Source of the DNA: Gambelia wislizenii
Taxonomy: Eukaryota; Chordata; Lepidosauria; Squamata; Crotaphytidae
DNA length: 64,000 nt
Assembly (NCBI GenBank): GCA_030847615.1
Contig: JAUMIR010000001.1
Span: 61,517,501 to 61,581,500, forward strand
Reading direction: 5' to 3'
Part shown: positions 23,644 to 33,902 of the stretch, in pieces
Layout of the letters: each line of letters starts with the position of its first letter
Numbering within the stretch: the stretch's first letter is position 1
The notes under the pieces: generated by a model
What the model saw: only the letters and a program-made list of their open reading frames with translations
Database searches by the model: none
What the model was told of the DNA's origin: nothing
Program-made: the position numbers and the translations under genes

Positions 23644-24255
23644 GGAGATTATCAGGTGCTTTAAATATGGCGTGATAATGACACCAGGCTATTGCTAAAG
23701 GGCTGGCATTTCAGATGGCACTGTTTTCATGTCGTCATGCTTCCATTTGTCTGTTGTTACGCTGGTGCTTCTTTTTATTAATGGGCTAAGCCGTCACTGA
23801 AAGCCCCATTCCGTTTCTGTAATGGAATGTCCTGTGACTGAAATGGTGCCCCATTATGTTGGCGTGATGGGAGGTCCATGTCAGAACACTTCTGGGTGAG
23901 GACACTGAGGTAAGTGACAAACTTTTTTGTACCCTCCCTGGGTTACTTGTAACGATTTAAGTGTGTTTTTGTGCTTGGTGTTACTTTTACTGTAGTATTT
24001 TTGTTTTTATTTTTGAATTTCCCGCACTCTCATCTTCTCAAAAGAGCAGCCAGGATTTCGATCCAGGAAGTGAAAGGAGCTCAGTTCGGGCTCCATTCAC
24101 TCCTGGGCTGCCCTGCCAAGGGAATGATGTGTGATTAAGGTAGGTCTGAAAACCTTTTTTTGTTTGTTTGTTTTTGTTACAGGGATGGGAGACGGATGGG
24201 AGAGGAGATTGCGAGACGGGAGCACTTTTTTTGCCAGGGAAAGGTGATAAGGCAG
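23644..24255 (+). mobile_element. Family E TIR element, copy 2
   Basis: It starts with GGAGATTATCAGGTG at 23644 and follows the reverse complement of the 6090-6709 element block by block. The blocks are 'ttattaatgggctaagccgt', 'ggtgccccattatgttggcg', 'gtaagtgacaaac', 'gtaccctccctgggttactt' and 'tccattcactcctgggctgc'. The right end (near 'aaaggtgataaggcag') is decayed. It carries no transposase. Confidence 0.65.
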
Positions 24256-25896
24256 TGAGAGTTCAGACATAAACATACTGGACTCCATGAGGACAAATAA
24301 AGGGTGGGGGGAATGGAAGGCAAAGCATAATGGATTCAGCTAGGCATTGAGACTGAACCCCACAAGCTCATTTTTTATGGGGGTTTTATAGGAAATTCTC
24401 CTTTGAAGTCCGTACCTTGAAAGAGATATTATGGATTCTAACAGTTCTCAAGTGTTTATACAAACATTCCAAACAACCAGGCTTTGGGGGAAATTGGGGT
24501 GATTTAGTACAGATGGATGCCTTGCAGACCCTCTATATTTCTCTCTGGGTTGTCATATGAATTTCATCTACACAAGTAACGGGAGTCCCTTGTTTGTTTG
24601 CTGTCTGCTACTCTCAGAGACAGATGCAAGAAAGAGGTATCCAGTTCCAACAAAGCGTTTTTTCTCAGAGGTCAAGGTGTGATTTTCCCAACCATAAATG
24701 GGGGCCCATTTGCAGTTGAATGGAATGCATGCTCTTGGCTGACCCTACAGAGTGTCTTTATGTTCTGCTTCACTCTTGGATGGCCCTATATTGATATCAA
24801 GGCACTGATTTAATCAAAAGGAATCAAAGTAGCTTTTACATAGCTGTGCATCTTATTAGACTAGCATAGAAAGTACATAGTTTTATAAGTCTATCAGTAC
24901 TCACAGGTATACATACTATCTCCAGAATTATAGGCAACAGACCAATGAATGTGACTTACTGGGGAACTGTGGTGGGGGAGGGCTATTGCTCTCATGTATT
25001 CCTTGTCAGTTTCCCATAGACATTTGGTTAGTGCCAGGGCAATAGGATATCAAACTAGATGAGTGCTTGGGCCAATGCAGTAGGGCACTTCTGAGGTTCT
25101 CACAATTGTCAGAGAATCGTAAAATAAAGGCCTCTCTGCCATGCTCAGTTTTGTCTCAAGTTTAAGTAGCTGCTTTGTAGCCTTATTAGAAGGATGTTGA
25201 TAGTTGGGAGGGAGTGCAGGTGTGGAGGGTGGTAGTGTGAGAACCAAGGTTACTGGAACTACCTGTTACTGTGTGGGAAAGACTGTTGCTGGATGGGGGG
25301 AATGGGTAACTGTGAACAGTTTTAAAAATGAAACTTGGAATAGATTGTTAGAGCTTGCAATAACCTGCTACTGTGCTGATCCTATGCATCAATAAAGCTT
25401 GCTTGGAATTATCTAGAGGCCTCTCCATTGAGTAGGGAAAAGAAAGGGGAATCACAAAAATCGTGTTGTTAGAGGGGAAGATTGGTACACCTGAAATAAG
25501 GCTTGATGTGACACTGTAAGCATTCAGCTATCAACTATAAGAAGTTTCACCTCCAACATAGACCAAGATGACATTTGAAAAAGAATCATATTTTTCACTA
25601 TGTGAGCAAAACATAATTAGGATAAAAACTCCTGCTTCTCCACAAAACTATTTTTTTCTCCTTTGTGAAGCTAGCCACACAAAGCCTAAATCCAACTGTC
25701 AGTAGACCCATTGAATCAATGGGAAATTGGTAAATCAAACTAGTGTTAAGTTCAATTGATTCAATGTGTCTACACTAGTCAAATCTAACAATGGGTTTAG
25801 GTTACACACAGCAAATACCACAGGGCAGGCTGAATGACAATTAAGGCAATATACTACCTTAATAGTTCAAGCAACAAGACAAAAGCTGTGGCATTT
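24256..25896. other. No recognisable feature
   Basis: Unique-looking non-coding sequence. Frames of 63-71 codons have no motifs. Confidence 0.4.
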
Positions 25897-26075
25897 CATA
25901 CAATCAGAGAACCATAGAGTTGGAAGATACCTCAAGGGCCATCCAGTCCAGCCCCCTGCTATGCAGGAATACACAATCAAAGCATTCCAGACAGATGACC
26001 ATCCAGCCTCTGTTTAAAAACTTCCAAAGAAGGAGACTACGAGGCAGTGTATTTCACTTCCGAACAACTCTTACT
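25897..26075 (-). mobile_element. CR1 LINE 3' terminal fragment
   Basis: It contains the CR1 3' tail ('tcagagaaccatagagttgg'), the 'gggccatccagtccagcccc' block and 'cagcctctgtttaaaaact'. It breaks off at about 26075, in the block that reads 'ttactgtcaaaaagttcc' in other copies. Only about 180 bp survive. Confidence 0.8.
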
Positions 26076-26236
26076 AAGAGGGCCAATTTTAAAGAAATGC
26101 ACAAAACCCATTCACGACAATGGTTCTGAGACTGCCACCAACAAGAAGCCTGACATCTTGTGCCAGCTTGATGTTTTCCTATTTACCATGAAAAGAATAA
26201 TCAAGACAAAATTTACACCACTACATAATATATTCC

Positions 26237-26366
26237 CTGAGCTGGGAAAATTTGGTAACAGGTGAAATCAAACTAAAAAAGCAACAGTAGACCCCAAGAG
26301 TCTGAGCTGGGAAAATTTGGTAACAGGTGAAATCAAACTAAAAAAGCAACAGTAGACCCCAAGAGT
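26237..26366. repeat. Perfect tandem duplication, 2 x 65 bp
   Basis: The unit starting 'ctgagctgggaaaatttggt' at 26237 is repeated immediately at 26302 with no visible difference. The sequence on either side is not part of the repeat. This is a recent local duplication, or an assembly artefact. Confidence 0.9.
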
Positions 26367-26529
26367 CCAATATACCAGAAACAATCACAGACCAGAAGTT
26401 TAGACCTGGCTAGCTGTGTATTGTAGGGTGGCCATTTATATATATAAAAAAGAGGAAGTGAAAAGAAATAGACAAAACACCACGTCTTATCAAAGGGGAC
26501 ATAATAGCTATTTTTTAAATATCTGAAGT

Positions 26530-26535
26530 GATAAC

Positions 26536-26567
<32 letters not shown>

Positions 26568-26588
26568 TATTATTATTATTATTATTTC
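26530..26588. repeat. Palindromic (aat)n/(att)n microsatellite
   Basis: An (ata)n run switches directly to (tta)n, giving a self-complementary hairpin. It sits at the 3' end of the minus-strand L2 copy and probably grew from that element's tail. Confidence 0.85.
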
Positions 26589-27174
26589 TGTCCTGCCCCT
26601 CTGCAACGCTATTGGGGTGGCTTACAGCATAAAAACTCCATGATTGCAACAGTACCCTAACCCACCCACCCCTTAAAACAGTATTAAATTAGAAAGGATT
26701 AAAAACATACAATAATTAAAAGGAGAGGAAAAAATGAAATGATACAATGGCAGGTCAAGGGGAAAAGACAACCGAATCTTTGGGCCGGGATAGCTATTCA
26801 GGAAAGGCCTGCCGGAAAAGATCCATCTTGACAGCTTTTTTGAAGCTGTCTAAAGTGGTAATAAGACAGATCTTGTCTGGCAGGCCATTCCATAATCTGG
26901 GAGGGGTAGCAGAGAAGGCCCTCCGGGAGGTCACTGACAGCCTTGTTTTCATAGGCTGTAACAGATTTCTCCCAGAGGACCGAAGTACATGGGGAGGATC
27001 GTATGGGAGGAGGTGATCCCGGAGGTAAGTTGGACCCAAGCCATGTAGGGCTTTAAAGGTCATAACCAACACCTTGTACTGTGCCTGAAAACTAATAGGC
27101 AGCCAGTGTAGGGCTTTTAACACAGGTGTTATATGCTCTCTTCTGGAAATGCCAGAAATCAACCTGGCTGCCAT
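26589..27174 (-). mobile_element. L2-clade LINE, C-terminal ORF2 and 3' UTR
   Basis: This is the same family as 9280-9890 but better preserved. The minus-strand frame 27174-26794 includes 'MAARLISG', 'HITPVLKALHWLPISF', 'YKVLVMTFKALHGLGPTYL', 'RRAFSATPPRLWNGLP' and a terminal 'FKKAVKMDLFRQAF'. The 3' UTR ends in the microsatellite at 26530. The upstream end is cut abruptly at 27174, where a plus-strand CR1 begins. Confidence 0.85.
26794..27174 (-). pseudogene. L2 ORF2 C-terminal remnant (126 codons)
   Basis: It preserves the complete domain downstream of the RT, including the W-N-x-L-P motif and the terminal FK..L...LF segment that ends L2 ORF2. No RT or endonuclease is present. It is open to the natural stop, which suggests a moderately young insertion that has been 5'-truncated or cut by the neighbouring CR1. 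Confidence 0.75.
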
Positions 27175-27420
27175 GTAGAATATGGAACCAGCTTACTTTC
27201 TGCTGTTCCCGAAGCTAGAAGATGAATCAAGGGGTTCAAATTACAAGAGAAGAGATTCCACCTTAGGAAGAACTTTTTGACTGTAAGATGTGTTAGACAA
27301 CAGAGGTCTTTAAACTGAGGTTGGGTGGGCATCTTCTTGGAGTGCTTTAATTGTGTATACCTGCACAAAAGGGGATTAGACTAGATGGTCCTTGTTGTCA
27401 CTTCCAGTTCTATGATTCTA
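27175..27420 (+). mobile_element. CR1 LINE 3' fragment abutting L2
   Basis: It starts near 'atatggaaccagcttacttt' (CR1 'gatggagcaagcttgttttc') and includes 'gattccaccttaggaagaac', 'gggtgggcatcttcttggag' and the tail 'ttctatgattcta'. It joins the minus-strand L2 copy with no spacer, so the CR1 5' truncation point coincides with the L2 break. Confidence 0.8.
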
Positions 27421-28106
27421 TAACACAGATCTGACTAATTTCATGTGCTAATTTCTATGTCCTGATGTAGATGCAGAAACCATGATTGCAATTTCATCGG
27501 TGACTTCTGAGCCTGATTAGCTTGTTGTCCAAGTGCTAATTGTTAAGCCCATATCTCTCCTTTCTTACAGTTATTTATCTTTAACTGGGTAGTCTTCAGA
27601 CTTGGCAGTCCTTCAAAGAGAGGATGCTTTCAAAGAGAATATTTTCTTTCTTGCAGGTCTTCAACTGGCTGTCCTTCAATGGGACCGTTCTTTGTAAAGG
27701 AGACACAAGGCCAACCTACCTCTAGGCCAAGCTGCAAATGCACCTTGATGCCTGGGTGCTTATCATGCTGTACCTTGGGCTGGGGAACACAAGCACATCA
27801 ACCCTGTCATTAGGGATGCAATTCTTCATTAATTTTCTTTTCAAAGAAAGCGACAAGTAATTTTTGCTCCCCCACTCCTTGTCGATTGTACAGGTGCCCT
27901 CTGCTTACCTTACAGGAGACGATGGGAGATGCCGGGCTCTTGCACAGAGCTGCTGGGCTGGTGGGTGAGGCAGGGGCGGCAGTGGCAGGGACTCTGAGGG
28001 GAACAGGCCAGCAGGGCAGATGCAGTATCAGCCTGGCTGGCTCATGCAAACAATGCCCTCTCACATTGGCATGTGCGGACGCCATTGTGGTCCATCCAGG
28101 GCCGGT
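27421..28106. other. Unassigned; GC-rich part at 27900-28090
   Basis: A GC-rich segment with a 101-codon minus-strand frame (28115-27810) that is Pro/Ala/Ser-rich and has no domain. A chance frame in GC-rich DNA is the simplest reading. Confidence 0.4.
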
Positions 28107-28257
28107 CCAGAGCATAATGCAGACAAGACCCTAGAGCAAATCAAGCCTGAACTCTCCCAGAAACCAAGATGACTAAACTGAGACTGTCGTACTTTGGACA
28201 TATCATGAGAAGACATGACTCATTAGAAAAGACAATAATGCTTGGCAAGGTAGAAGG

Positions 28258-29335
28258 TACAGTAGCACACCTGCATCTGCTGATTCACCATCCACTGATT
28301 CAATTATCCATGGATGATGACAGAGGGGGGGGTGGACATGGAGGGAGGGGCAGAGGAGTAGATCTCACCTCCCTTCTCCCTTTGCCCCCAGGATCTCCCC
28401 TGGGATCACTCCCATGGCGAGAATGGTGATGTGGAAAAAGAGAGAGGAGGAGTAGATCTCACCTCCCTTCTCCCTTTGCCCCCAGGATCTCCCCCGGGAT
28501 CACTCCCATGGTGAGAATGGTGATGTGGAAAAAGAGAGAGGAGGAGTAGATCTCACCTCCCTTCTCCCTTTAACCCTGGGATCTCCCTCCCCCCCGGACT
28601 GCTCCCATGACAGGAATGGCAATGGGGGTGAAGGGAGGGGAGGAGTAGATCTCACGCACACACCCCGGGATGGCTCCGATGGCAGGAATGGTGATGCAGG
28701 GGCAAAGGGAGGGGAGGAGTAGATCTCACCTCCCTTCTCCCTTCACTCCCAGGATTACCCACCAGGATCACTCTTGTGGTGACAATGGTGATGGGGGGGG
28801 TGAAGGAGGGAGGAGTAGATCTCACCTCCTTTTCCCCTTTGTCCTGGGATCATCCCTGGGATCACTCACATAGTGGGAACGGCGACAGGGCAAAGGGAGA
28901 GGAGGAGTAGATCTCACCTCCCTTCTCCCTTCACTCCCAGGATTACCCCCAGGATCACTCCTGTGGTGACAATGGTGATGGGGGGTGAAGGAGGGAGGAG
29001 TAGATCTCACCTCCTTTTCCCCTTTGTCCTGGGATCATCCCTGGGATCACTCACATAGTGGGGATGGCGACAGGGCAAAGGGAGAGGAGGAGTAGATCTC
29101 ACCTCCCTTCTCCCCCTGGGATTGCTCCTGTGATGACAGTGATGACAGGGTGGTAGTGAAGGGAGATCTTCACCAGTAGATCTCATCTCCCTTCTCCCCT
29201 CACCCCCGGGATCACCCACCCATGATCTCTCCCATGACGGGAATGGTGATGGGAGTATTCACTATTATTCATGGATTTCATTATCCACAGGGGACCCTGG
29301 AACCAATTCCCTGTTGATACAGGGGTCCTACTATA
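28258..29335. mobile_element. Tc1/mariner-like MITE enclosing a minisatellite
   Basis: It is inserted at TA within BovB. The left terminus reads TACAGTAGCACACCTG and the right terminus CAGGGGTCCTACTATA, imperfect inverted repeats of a CAGTAG-type mariner/Tigger end. Sub-terminal 'attatccatggatgat' and 'ttattcatggatttcattat' are also complementary in outline. Most of the body is a tandem array (28356-29200). There is no transposase. Confidence 0.6.
28356..29200. repeat. Minisatellite, ~93-bp unit, about 10 units
   Basis: The phrase 'agtagatctcac' recurs at about 28357, 28451, 28545, 28644, 28719, 28814, 28906, 28999, 29091 and 29174, giving a mean spacing near 93 bp. Units also share 'cttctcccttt', 'cccaggat' and 'ggtgatg'. 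Units 5-6 and 7-8 form a nearly identical ~185-bp dimer, showing higher-order duplication. Open frames here (for example 28670-28873) are products of the repeat. Confidence 0.9.
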
Positions 29336-29476
29336 TATGGATAGACTCAGTCAAGGAAGCCATGGCCACGAGTCTACAAGACCTCATCAGGGCTATCAAA
29401 GATAGGGTGACTTGGTGGTCTCTCATTCATAGGGTTACCATAAGTCAAAGCTGACTTTATGGCAGTTAACAACAAA

Positions 29477-29782
29477 AAGCTACTTTGATGAAAGCTGCTG
29501 ATAGACATTCATATAAATATCTAAAATACCTTCAGTAACTCACCAGCATCACTGTCATCTGTATTGTCATCCACATTTCATGAAAAAAACATATATTTTA
29601 CAAAGACTGCCTTTGACTTTGGGTGCGGTGGGTGTGATTGTTCATTGTACTTATGCTTTTTACTGTGGCCAAATGAGACAGTGACATCCTTTAACAATTC
29701 TCAACTGCTTATCCATTCTGGAATGGATGATTAACTTTACCCTGCCTTTTTAACATCTGACAACATCCACGGTGTTCTTAAG
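29477..29782. other. No recognisable feature
   Basis: AT-rich spacer after the BovB tail; nothing supported. Confidence 0.45.
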
Positions 29783-29912
29783 GGGAAAGGCCATAGCTCA
29801 GTGGTAGAGCATATGCTTTACATGCAGAGGGTTCCCAATTAAATCCCAGCATCTCTAGGTGGGGCAGATGAAACCTGGAGAGCTGGTGCTTGTCAATGTA
29901 TCAATGCAGAAC
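29783..29912 (+). mobile_element. tRNA-Ala-like SINE fragment
   Basis: An A-box-like 'tagctcagtggtagagc' (about 29793) and an anticodon-arm-like 'atgctttacatgcagagggt' are followed by a degraded B box ('ttcccaattaaatccc') and 'agcatctcta'. This is the outline of a tRNA-Ala. It continues into 'gaaacctggagagctggtgc', which is not tRNA sequence and matches a tRNA-headed SINE body. It is not a functional tRNA: the T-arm is broken and there is no terminator. Confidence 0.6.
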
Positions 29913-30560
29913 TAAATTCATATTGTTTGGACTGGGGGAAAACCCCCATGATTTTCAGCTGAAATAATGCAGAGCTATTTGGTTCCCAAAGAGGGTTTAA
30001 AATGCTGCTGGCATCCAAAATCAGCCCCCGAAACCCCGCTGTATTAAAATTGCCCCACAAAGCAATCCATAACAGCTGAAAAATGTCTATACCTTTTGCA
30101 GTGTACGGTTATGTGGTGTGAGCCCCTGTTCCACAACCAGACATCTTGCATGGTGCCCCATTGCACATTGTCACAATTTTCTAGCATGGTTGCATAGTGT
30201 GTCAGCAATGTGGCTCCATCGTTGTAAAGTTATGCATCACAGCCCATGATGCAGAATATTGCCCATAAGCATATAAAATAAACAGTTGACACAACCATCA
30301 TTCATATTAGGCAACTTAGAAAATGATATCAACAGCAACAACATCTTGAGATAACAAGCAATTCTTTAAAGATATGTCTCACACTGAATCATAATTAGCC
30401 AATCAGAGCACTAAAACAAATAGATTCTGAAAATAACTAGCCCATATTTTCTTTCTTCAAGTATTCCATGAGAAGTCCATGTTTTTAAATCTTTTTGTCA
30501 CTAATCAGAGACATAACAATGTAAATATTATCCCTATAGCCATCTGCTGAGCATAGAAGC
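29913..30560. other. No recognisable feature
   Basis: AT-rich non-coding sequence without bounded repeats. Confidence 0.45.
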
Positions 30561-30698
30561 CCCCTGACTGACCTTGGGCAATTTATATTTTCTCAGCCTC
30601 AGAGGAAGGGAGTGGCAAACCTCCTCTGAAAAATTCTTGCCAAGAAAACCCTATGATAGGTTCAGCATAAGTTGGTGTCAGCACATAGCAACAACTTC
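30561..30698 (+). mobile_element. Sauria-type SINE, 3' half
   Basis: It contains 'gaccttgggcaattta', 'tctcagcctcagagg', 'caaacctcctctgaa', 'aattcttgccaagaaaaccc' and 'tatgataggttcagcataag', the middle and 3' blocks of the SINE. The tRNA-like head is missing. Confidence 0.65.
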
Positions 30699-31431
30699 AA
30701 TGTATTGGTTAATCCCTGGCTCTGTGATAAATTGCTACAGCAGCAGGTGATAATCAGAACCTTGTTGCAAAAGAATCATATATTGAATGAGTACAGGTGA
30801 ATGTATATATGTGTGTGTGTGTTTGTTCCCATGTGAGCATACACATGCATGTAGCTGTGTTGCTAGTTTGCTCAGGTAGATAGTTATGTGCACATACTCT
30901 GCCAGCTGAGGCCAGAAAAGTTTCCCTCTTATTCCTACATGAGTAACCTTAAGAAAATTTCTTAAGTCTTGTAAATACTGTACAGCTATGAAGAAAGACC
31001 ACAGCTTTAGAAATCAGACAGGCTGCTGCTCTGAAGCAAAATCAATATGGGTTCGTGTGATCTTTTTTTTTAAAAAAAGAACTCTGATTCACTTGCATGA
31101 ACGTGCTGAATTTTGTCAACACATTTACATTTTCAATATCCATTTTTCATTCTGAGCCTCAGCCACTTCCGAAGATTGATTAAATTTACAGATAGGCAGA
31201 TTCTTAGGCCTATCAGCTACTCCTTACTGATGCCTCTCTTCATTCATGAGCACATACTGCATCCTCACCATAAACTGAATGTGATGAATTTGCACAGACT
31301 GCACCAAAGTGGTGGCATCTCCACCATACCCTCTGAAACAGACAGAATTTGCAGACAAACACAGTTTTAACTTTAGCCCTATGCAGAGACTACAGATGTT
31401 ACTTTTGGACTATAGCTCCTAGAATCTCTTA
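30699..31431. other. No recognisable gene; TG microsatellite
   Basis: A short (tg)n run lies near 30807-30822. An 85-codon frame at 31113-31370 has no motif. Nothing else is supported. Confidence 0.4.
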
Positions 31432-32367
31432 GGGTTTTATCAGACAAGTGTCCAAAAACACTGTAATTTCATGAATGAGGATAGCAGAAATACCGGTATT
31501 GTGGCATTATTACTCTTACCATTGCACATCACTGTAATAACGCAAAAGAACTACCACAGAAACATTGCACAATAACTATTAGTGCTTTAAGAACTGGAGT
31601 TTACCACCACGATTTGGCACAGGTGAGATTTCAGCGGTTCTCATGAGAAGACATGAGCACACTTAAAAAACCCCAAACACCTCAATTAAAAAAGTAAGTG
31701 AACACACAAGCACTGAAATAAACTTAAAAACTTGCCAGCAAAATGGGGCAGTCCATAAAAAGAGCGTCTTTGGAGATTTTCAGACCTGCCAAAATGCATG
31801 TCTGCCGCGCGAGCAGCCTCCCGAAACTGCTGCGCGGCAAGGGTCTACTTCGGACGACGCTGTGCCTCTCACGAAACCGTCCGTGTCACTTCCGTGAAGC
31901 TTCGGACGGCTCGGCGCCATATTTCAATCTCGGGCAACCTCCGTGATTGAAATATGGCGCCGAGCCGTCCGAAGCTTCACAGAAGTGACACGGACGGTTT
32001 CGCGAGAGGCACAGCGTTGTCCGAAGTAGACCCTTGCCGCGCAGCAGTTTCGGGAGGCTGCTCGCGCGGCAGACATGCATTTTGGCAGGTCTGAAAATCT
32101 CCTTTGTTTCATTTTCACCTCCTCACCAAGCAAATTTCTCACTGATGACCACCCATTCACACTGTGATCTTATGAATACAATGGGATGTGGTTTCGCACA
32201 CTTTCATTACCACAAAAACAGTGCTGTTGATGATCTATTGATGGGTTAACCCATCAATTAAAAGCGACAGGTTTTTTTTGTGGCTGGGGAATGGATTAAC
32301 CACAACATCATGTGGTAGCTGAGCCCATTTACACTACCGTGATGTTGTTATCCTGCTGATAAAGTCC
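31432..32367. mobile_element. TTA-flanked TIR element (936 bp), PIF/Harbinger-like
   Basis: TTA occurs immediately on both sides (31429-31431 and 32368-32370). The termini are GGGTTTTATCAG on the left and CTGATAAAGTCC on the right, inverted with two mismatches over 12 bp. A 3-bp TTA target duplication with G-rich termini is the usual arrangement for PIF/Harbinger. No transposase is present. The core is occupied by a long palindrome (31772-32102). The terminal 'TTATCAG' is shared with family E. Confidence 0.5.
31772..32102. repeat. Near-perfect 331-bp palindrome (158-bp arms, 15-nt centre)
   Basis: Bases 31772-31929 are the reverse complement of 31945-32102, with only three mismatches that I can find. 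All three are transitions at CpG positions. The arms are GC-rich (many CpG) while the surroundings are AT-rich. Centre: 31930-31944. TTT flanks both outer ends. The open frames at 31743-31946 and 32080-31886 are mirror images of one arm, not proteins. A transcript would fold into a long hairpin. Confidence 0.95.
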
Positions 32368-32389
32368 TTAGTCAGCATAGGACTATATT

Positions 32390-32985
32390 TTAGCCCCGCC
32401 TTTCCACTAAAGGGAAAAATCTGCACTCAAAACAACTCAAAACAATTTGTACAGGAAACAGCATTAAAAGAATCAAATGAGAATAAAAATAATAAAAACA
32501 GTTAATAAAATAGTTAATAAAAATGGCTGACAGGTAATAATACAGCTAACATTGTAACATTTAACAGTTAATCAAGAAAAGCAGTTTAAAAGGCTAGATT
32601 GAAAAACTATGTCTTTGCAACCTTCCAAAAAGCAACAGAAGTGGAGACAGGTCAGAACTGTGAGGTAAGATTATTCTTTAGTCTGGGAACAACTCAGGAG
32701 AAAAACCTTGTCTGCATGCCTTTCACATGGACCTCTGCAGCTGATGGTAATCTCAAGAGGGCCTCTCCTGAAGGTCTTGGCTTCTGTGCAGATGAATAAT
32801 GAGACAGGTGCTCCCTCTGATAGTCAGTTATTTAGGGCTTTAAAGGTTAAAGCCAACAACTTGAATTTGGACCTGGAAAGTAATTGGGTACTAAGTCTGT
32901 CTTTTAATATCAGAGTAATATGATCTTGAGACCATGCCCCAGCTAGCAGGCTAGCTACTGCCTTTGGCACCAATCACTTGCTTCC
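32390..32985 (-). mobile_element. L2-clade LINE fragment
   Basis: On the plus strand it shows the antisense order typical of the other L2 copies: a 3' UTR with repeated 'aataaaa' runs (32480-32530), then 'aaaggctagattgaaaaact', 'aggtcttggcttctgtgcag', 'agggctttaaaggttaaagc', 'aacttgaatttggacctgga' and 'gaccatgccccagctagcag'. Reading frames are gone. It is older than the copies at 9 and 27 kb. Confidence 0.65.
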
Positions 32986-33902
32986 CACTGCCAGTCTTTT
33001 TTGCACAGCAGAGGCATAGTTTACGTGCAGTTAGCAGAAAGTGGAATTAAAGTAGAAATTCCACAGAACATTTTTTTAAATAGCAAAATGCTCCTATTTC
33101 TCCATTTTTTTTAAAAAAAAAAGGAAAGAAAAGAAAAATAAGGGAAAATTTAATAATTTAAATGTTTTGCTCTCCAAAGGAGGAAGCGACATTGGGGAAG
33201 CTGAGATGTAATTCAAAGGGCAGATCAGAAACTAGATCTAAACATCCCACCCCAGCCCATATCATCAGGAAGCAGTACAACAGGCTGCTTGAAAAGACCA
33301 GGAACACAGAAGAGTCTTCCAGATAGTTTGCTATCTTTGCTGGAGAGGCTGTTGCTGCAATTACCTTTTATCACACAGTTGCCATAATTTAATCCACTCT
33401 GGAAAAATGCAGAAATATTACTCAGAAAAGATGTTGGATGAGAATTTTGTTTTGGTTCATTTTTTAAACAAGACTTTATCAAATTTCACATGTCTTCATA
33501 ATAAAGATGGAAATAACTTGCAGTATGAAAAACATAATGTGGGATAAAACAGAACCGGCAGATTTGTTCCCATCTGTACTTGGAAAACACTGGGGTGTAG
33601 CAGGTCAAGAAAAACTCATGTGGATGCCCTGTAAACAGGGGGTGGATGAGGGAATGCAATTGTGACCAGCAACTGAAAAGGAGGAGGTGAGATACAAGTA
33701 TTGGGGGAATGAGAACTGGAACTTGATTTAAGTTTCCATTGAAGATCAGCAGGAAGTGCATAGCAGCTACTGGGGCCTCTGTCAAGGCAAGGCTTGGCTT
33801 CCTACCTTTTTCTCCACAATGTTTTTGTTGGCAAAGCTACCCCTACCAGAAATGCAGTATATTCCATGCTGTTGCTGCCTTTGTTGGGTATCCCTTGGTT
33901 CA
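32986..33902. other. No recognisable feature
   Basis: Non-coding sequence with an A/T-rich homopolymeric stretch at 33100-33150. Frames of 71-119 codons on both strands (33225-33482, 33486-33785, 33756-34115) lack motifs. Confidence 0.4.

Larger units (their letters stand above)
28107..29476 (+). mobile_element. BovB (RTE) LINE 3' end split by a MITE
   Basis: The left part (28107-28257) encodes 'LEQIKPELS' and 'LRLSYFGHIMRRHDSLEKT', the well-known end of BovB ORF2. The right part (29336-29476) continues with 'DSVKEAMATSLQDLIRAIKD' and 'HRVTISQSRLY', the last codons and the 'ccataagtcaaagctgactt' terminal block. Removing 28258-29335 restores continuity. BovB is common in squamates and supplies the tail of Sauria SINEs. 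Confidence 0.8.

Noticed and set aside
28356..29200. Regularly spaced repeats that might suggest a CRISPR array.
   Set aside because: The units are contiguous 93-bp tandem repeats without unique spacers, and the genome is eukaryotic.
28525..29219. Several Gly/Arg/Pro-rich frames.
   Set aside because: They are translations of the 93-bp minisatellite and recur with its period.
29783..29856. Possible tRNA-Ala gene.
   Set aside because: The T-arm/B box is degraded, there is no T-run terminator, and the sequence continues into a SINE body.
31743..32160. Four frames of 64-78 codons with similar peptides on opposite strands.
   Set aside because: They are mirror translations of the palindrome arms, not proteins.
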